Source of the DNA: Pleurotus djamor
Lineage: Eukaryota; Basidiomycota; Agaricomycetes; Agaricales; Pleurotaceae
Length of the DNA stretch: 13,197 nt
Direction of reading: 5' to 3'
Assembly: GCA_029747585.1 (NCBI GenBank)
Contig: JAPEVF010001160.1
Span: forward strand, 1-13,197
The notes beneath the pieces were generated by a model, which was given only the letters and a program-made list of their open reading frames with translations, had not been told where the DNA came from and did no database searches. Of this stretch, positions 8,951 to 13,197 are shown piece after piece; position 1 is the first letter of the stretch; each line of letters opens with the position of its first letter. The translations under genes were made by a program, and so were the position numbers.

Positions 8951-9315
8951 TTCGGACAATATGAGCGATATGGGCCAACGAAGACGCAGCACTTTGTATG
9001 AGGTAAATGTGAGCGTGCGAAATAATGTCAGATTTGTTTTGATTTAACGAGGAAAAGGGATTTGATGGAAACGCAAGGCCCGTCTCTTTTTTCTCCTCTC
9101 TCATCTGTCCTCGCCACCTCTCCTCTCTGTATTCACCACATTCGCACTCTTTGGCTCGGAATCCCATTCTTGCCTCCCGCTACGCATTATATCAGCCTTT
9201 TTAAACCCCATAAACCCCTTCGTACTTCTCTTCCAGCATTTTTCATTGGGCCACTTCGTCAACGTTTTCCTTCTCTCGCACTCCCGGATTCACCTTCATC
9301 GTATCAGTTTAAATA
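8951..9315. promoter_or_regulatory. Divergent promoter between the SIKE-like and RRM-like genes
   Basis: Two genes point away from each other here. On the plus strand a TATA-like ATTATATCAG (about 9186) followed by TTTTTAAACC and CT-rich tracts (around 9085-9130 and 9225-9300) resemble a fungal core promoter and pyrimidine-rich start region for the plus gene. The minus-side start region lies near 9001-9060. No open frame on either strand in this interval resembles protein. Confidence 0.5.
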
Positions 9316-10199
9316 ATGGCCGCATCGCTCGCTGGATTGTCGGCTTCAGTCACCCGTATCCTGTCTCTGACAGGCTTCCCAAAGGAGTTGAAGACCAAGG
9401 ACATCCAGGCCGCGTTCTCGGACTGGGAGAGTGTCAATGGCGGCTTCAAGATCAAGTGGAAGGACGACACTAGCTTGTATATCGTCTTTCAAGATGCTAC
9501 AGTCGGTATGTTTCATATTGCGGACGCCCCCGCGTTGCGCCCGTAGCGCTATTATTGGATCTGGCAAGGCGCTGACATGCTTGATTTTCTATAGCAAAGA
9601 AAGCTTACCTTCACGCACTCGCTTTCCCCCCTTCCATCTTGACCTCAGCGACCGGAACTGCCGTCGTCAGGCCTTACGATGGCCCAGACGCACAGTCTGT
9701 CATCCAAACAGTCAACACACGCCACAATTCAAATCCCTCTCGAAGCCACACCGCTCGCGCAGCTTCCATCTCCGTCATCCCCAACGGACGGAGCCTAGGG
9801 CAAATCCGTATGAGTAACAGCAACAACGGCAACCACACGCAGCATGTCGTCATCTCCGAACAAAACCCTATCAATGGTCGCGAGCCTTCTCCCACTCTCC
9901 CCTCCCTTCCCTTTCAGCCCACTTTGAACGCTCTGATCAGCTCTTCATTGGGAGAAACGACTCTGGGAGGAGCAAATTCTCTACCCAACGATGCAGCAAT
10001 AGTCACTTCTAGTGCCCACGAGATGGCTCCGCCTAGGATCGGCGATCCTGGCAAAAGGATGCTCGGCGCAGCGTTGGGTGTCAGGCACCCTGGATTGCCT
10101 CCAAGGATGTTGAGCGCCGGTGGAGGCCGTGATAGTCCTGCCCAGGGTGGTATGGACCACGTTCAAAGGGTCATGGAGAGTTTGGTTGTAGCCGAGTAG
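9316..10199 (+). CDS. RRM-like domain protein, 264 aa, 2 exons
   Basis: Exons 9316-9505 and 9595-10199 (795 nt) are joined across an 89-bp intron (GTATGT donor, GCTGACAT branch, TTCTATAG acceptor), giving V|AKKAYLHALAFPP. The first ~95 residues have the order of an RNA-recognition (alpha-beta plait) fold: ILSLTGFP (strand 1), KDIQAAFSDWES (helix 1), FKIKWKDDTSLYIVF (strands 2-3), ATVAKKAYLHAL (helix 2) and TAVVRPYDGPDA (strand 4). The aromatic RNP1 residues are not obvious, so RNA binding is inferred and the fold could instead serve protein contacts. Proteins with the same opening (xLTGFPxxLKTxDIQxxF) are common in basidiomycetes as uncharacterised proteins. The remainder (Asn/Ser/Pro/Gly-rich) looks disordered and ends with a short DHVQRVMESLVVAE helix. 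The start follows AAATA and there is no nearby competing ATG in frame. Confidence 0.82.
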
Positions 10200-12295
10200 G
10201 TGCTGCCTGCAGCTCAGCACTCGGGTTGTGGAATGGATTTCGGCTTTTATTTTTCCCCTTTGTTGTCCGTGTACGCGTGCCATATTATTCCTTTTCTTTT
10301 TCCTTTTCTTTCCTCCGCCTTTCGCGAATATACAGAGTATCAGTAGCAGGGGTGTTCTCCGACATCTTCGCCTACCTTTTTTATCACTCACCTCCACCCC
10401 CACCATTCCTTTATATGTCGATCCGATGTATTTACACGACCTACTGAAGTTAGTCGTTACAATAAATTTAAAGCTCATAAGTCAGGATGTCTCGCCGCTG
10501 CGTTGTGCAATTGGCGAATTGTGACCGCATTGTATACACAAATCCAAGCAGCTAGCTGCGCCATGTGCTTGCTCTTCGATTCAATTTATGTAAGTCTTCG
10601 CGAATTTTCTCTTTTGGCCTCACGTTCAGTCCGTCGTCTCTTGTAAAGATCCCATCATTCATCTCGCGGTGACGGTTAGATCTCAGCGAGGAAGTATCTC
10701 CGTTGCTGCGCAAAACTGTTGGACACATGATCTCACGCACTCTGTAAAGCATTGCTATCCTCACGCCAATTCCACGTCAATTCCACAATACCTGATGTTG
10801 GAAAGGCCTCCGTGTCAGCGCGCTGCCATTTCAAGCCTCTACAGTGTGTACGTACTGTAGGCAACGGCGTTTGCCCTTTCGCGATGATCCGAGGTGCTTA
10901 CCGTGCATACTTCGCTGGTGAGGCAGACGGTGACTCAGATCCAAGAGCTAAACGTTGAGCATTGAAGTTTTCACATTATTCGGAAGAATGGACTAGGGTG
11001 CTAGTCAACAATTCGCGGTACGTCATATTCCGCGTCCACGGCCCCCTCGTACCTATATTATATGAGTAGGCAAAGCAACGGAGACCGCATCCCACATATG
11101 AAGCTCAACGATCTGTTGCTAATACGTTCATCCACCTACATCGGAACCCCCGAAGGGTATGCCTCCCCGTTGGGCTACTTCATCGAACCTGTTCATTTTG
11201 ACGTCCCTAGCGTGATTATGGTGTTTGCCCAGGGAGCCCCACGCACCACAGCCGTCAGACGTTCGTCACCGAGAGAGGAAACGTCAGAAGAGTCACTGCT
11301 AAAACCCAGGAGCTGATATCATATCTGTGGACTGATCAGCCTGATTCGTTTTTGTTATGTTCACCTTTTCGCCGACAGGCCAATAACACATGTGCATGAG
11401 ATTGGAGACGAATCTTATTGCTTCCTAATTGTACCTTGGAGTTGCAAAGCTTACAGCAGACCTCGCGACTGCATGTTACATGATCGCACGCCTCCTCGGC
11501 AACGAACAACCTTCGGTACGCCTTTTTTTNAGCATGTGAACACGCGATTTACCCTTAGCTTCCCTTTGTTTAGGAGTTAGAAACGCTGCAATGCGGCGTG
11601 AGCAAGAAAAGGCATCCATCATTCACCCTGTGGTCTTTGACTCTGTCTTTCAAGAAGCGGCGTGTCCCTTTCACTGGTACTAAGACCCCGTTGATTGACT
11701 TAGCCCTGGCATCCTGACTGCTTCTAATCCATTCTGATTGGCCTGATATAGTAAGTTGTAATGCGCAAATAGGTCCGGTAAACCCACCAAGACCACCCAA
11801 CCGGTATGATATTGAATCAGCTATGCTGTAACGGCGCCGAGAGCTAACGATTGCTTCTCGCTTTTCTCAGGTTTTGAGTTCTTATGTTATCGCACCCGAA
11901 AATGTATCGCCCATAGCCGTGCGGTTCCTGATCTCCATCCATTATGGTTGCTCTGCTGACCGTTTTTCTATTTTTCCTTCTTATCATATACGTAGTAACA
12001 ACCCCGGCTAGCCGTGGCGCCACAGTGGCGAGAAACTCTTAAGATCGGAAGGCCAGGTAGTAGCGCGAATGGCTCCACGTTTTCCTTTGACAATTGGTTA
12101 TAAGGACCTGCAGGTTGCAGACCAGCTTCTTTCTCCTCCCCTCGGACAAGCGAGCCCATCTCTCCATCGCCACCGGATATTGATGCATGACTTCCTTCCG
12201 GCGTAATACTTGATCACGCATCTATCCTCCTCCCAGACCATATTCTTACGACGTTCCAAGACTGAGCTTACATCGCTCCGTTCTATATTCTCCGC
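10200..12295. other. Long spacer without a supported gene
   Basis: About 2.1 kb with only short open frames on both strands, none showing a family motif, a sensible splice partner or a bias in composition. The first ~250 bp are the T-rich 3' flank of the RRM-like gene. A minor direct repeat CAATTCCAC occurs at 10767-10775 and 10778-10786, and a 10-bp palindrome GTGGCGCCAC at 12014-12023. I see no LTR pair, terminal inverted repeat or transposase remnant. The last few hundred bases probably carry the promoter of the reading frame that follows. Confidence 0.5.
11530..11530. other. Undetermined base (N) after a T-run
   Basis: A single N follows seven T residues. It marks an uncertain base call, so homopolymer-length errors nearby are possible. 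It affects no supported gene. Confidence 0.95.
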
Positions 12296-13099
12296 ATGAT
12301 TTCCCAGCATACTGGCTATAATAACCGGTTAGATTCAGCTATCCATCCTGTTCCCCCATCGCCCTATTTCCCATCCAACTCTCCGACGGTCTCCACGATG
12401 AAGACGGCACCGTACGCTTCTCCAGACATCCACTATTGTCAGGCTTCTCGATACGGAGGCTGTGTCGACGCCCAAGGCCACGCTTGCAGCTATTCTACTC
12501 ATCATGCTGCGCCCTGTTACGCCGCATCTACCTCACAATTGGCCTATAGTCAGTCGAATTGGGTCGATCCTACCACCCTCAACTCGGGTCCCATGTCAGA
12601 ACAACAACACTGCAGCACCAACGACTATACTTGGGCCATACCGATATCATTCAATCCTGATGACGTTTCGTCCCATGTGGACTCGACCATTCGCTCAGTT
12701 TCACCTGCGGAATCAAGTGACAGTGATCTCTCGTACACTGCGTGCGACGAGACACTCACTCCCGCTTTGACGGAACGTGGAATTTCTCGCCCATCTCAAT
12801 ATGCAACGGCAATGCATCCATCAGCCTTTACTTCACAAGGCCAGACGTTCGTGCCGGCTGCCTACCCATTGCAGCACCTTCTTTCTTCCATCCCACAACC
12901 TGTCACCGCCGCTTCACATCCAACGGCGCCCATTAGCATAAATTCAACATCTTCGCATCTTGATCTCGATCCATCCTATATTGCCTCCGCACCACTTCAG
13001 CCATCTTTATCTGATGTCACAGCTTCTCCTCCCATCGTGGATGAGCCCATCGAAATCCATCATCCACGTCCAAGACGGCTTTCCTTAATCGCCTGTTAA
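12296..13099 (+). CDS. Ser/Pro/Thr-rich protein, 267 aa; possible truncated Zn(II)2Cys6 regulator
   Basis: An open frame of 267 codons, low complexity and rich in Ser, Pro, Thr, His and Ala, with scattered acidic patches such as SPAESSDSDLSY typical of activation regions. It ends RPRRLSLIAC then TAA. In many Agaricomycete regulators an R-R-x-S-L-x-A-C string opens a C-terminal Zn(II)2Cys6 cluster (C-x2-C-x6-C...). Here the second Cys codon TGC follows the stop directly, and the next ~90 bp in another frame read PGNKEKPLQQVKEQRNV, which resembles the linker and second half of such a cluster without its Cys residues. The gene may be broken, or an intron starting GTTAAT (13095) may lead on beyond the window. 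Function is therefore uncertain. The ATG at 12296 is the first of the frame; an upstream exon cannot be excluded. Confidence 0.5.
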   Translation: MISQHTGYNNRLDSAIHPVPPSPYFPSNSPTVSTMKTAPYASPDIHYCQASRYGGCVDAQGHACSYSTHHAAPCYAASTSQLAYSQSNWVDPTTLNSGPMSEQQHCSTNDYTWAIPISFNPDDVSSHVDSTIRSVSPAESSDSDLSYTACDETLTPALTERGISRPSQYATAMHPSAFTSQGQTFVPAAYPLQHLLSSIPQPVTAASHPTAPISINSTSSHLDLDPSYIASAPLQPSLSDVTASPPIVDEPIEIHHPRPRRLSLIAC

Positions 13100-13197
13100 T
13101 GCATTCGGCGGCATTCGATGAAGAGCCGGGCAACAAGGAGAAGCCCCTACAACAGGTCAAGGAACAAAGGAACGTTCGGAACTTCCCCTTGTCGTCT

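Noticed and set aside
8630..9001. 123-codon plus-strand open frame
   Set aside because: Antisense to the first exon of the SIKE-like gene, whose protein has clear family motifs.
11062..11316. 84-codon plus-strand open frame in the long spacer
   Set aside because: No recognisable domain, no splice partners, and length within chance expectation.
10200..12295. Transposon or LTR remnant
   Set aside because: No paired long repeats, terminal inverted repeats or polymerase/transposase motifs were found by eye.

Overview
The window reads as nuclear DNA of a filamentous fungus, very probably an Agaricomycete (Basidiomycota). Genes are closely packed and interrupted by many 48-90 bp introns with GT/GC...AG ends and CTAAC/CTGAC-type branch points, and the recognisable proteins (OPT transporter, SIKE-like STRIPAK protein, conserved fungal unknowns) fit that group. 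There are no bacterial operons, phage genes, CRISPR arrays or intact transposons. All gene models were built by hand-splicing the raw sequence so that frame and family similarity stay continuous.

Layout. 1-926: no confident gene, only coding-like fragments on the plus strand. 927-5388 (minus): an oligopeptide transporter (OPT family) that reconstructs to 772 residues from 37 exons; 36 introns average about 60 bp, and the model needs exons of 2, 6, 8 and 8 nt and two GC-AG introns. 5389-5815: its upstream region. 5816-7191 (minus): a three-exon, 419-residue fungal protein of unknown function with a disordered N-terminus and a conserved C-terminal module with two hydrophobic segments. 7192-7509: spacer with three GATAAG motifs. 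7510-8754 (minus, perhaps starting at 8950): a SIKE/FGFR1OP2-like coiled-coil protein, likely a STRIPAK component. 8951-9315: compact divergent promoter. 9316-10199 (plus): a two-exon, 264-residue protein with an RRM-like N-terminal fold. 10200-12295: about 2.1 kb without a supported gene, containing one undetermined base (N). 12296-13099 and onward (plus): a Ser/Pro/Thr-rich reading frame that ends where a Zn(II)2Cys6 cluster may once have followed.

The genes do not form an obvious pathway or cluster; this looks like ordinary housekeeping and transport gene territory. The outstanding feature is the extreme intron fragmentation of the OPT gene, including a 2-nt exon whose removal or inclusion decides whether the gene is intact.
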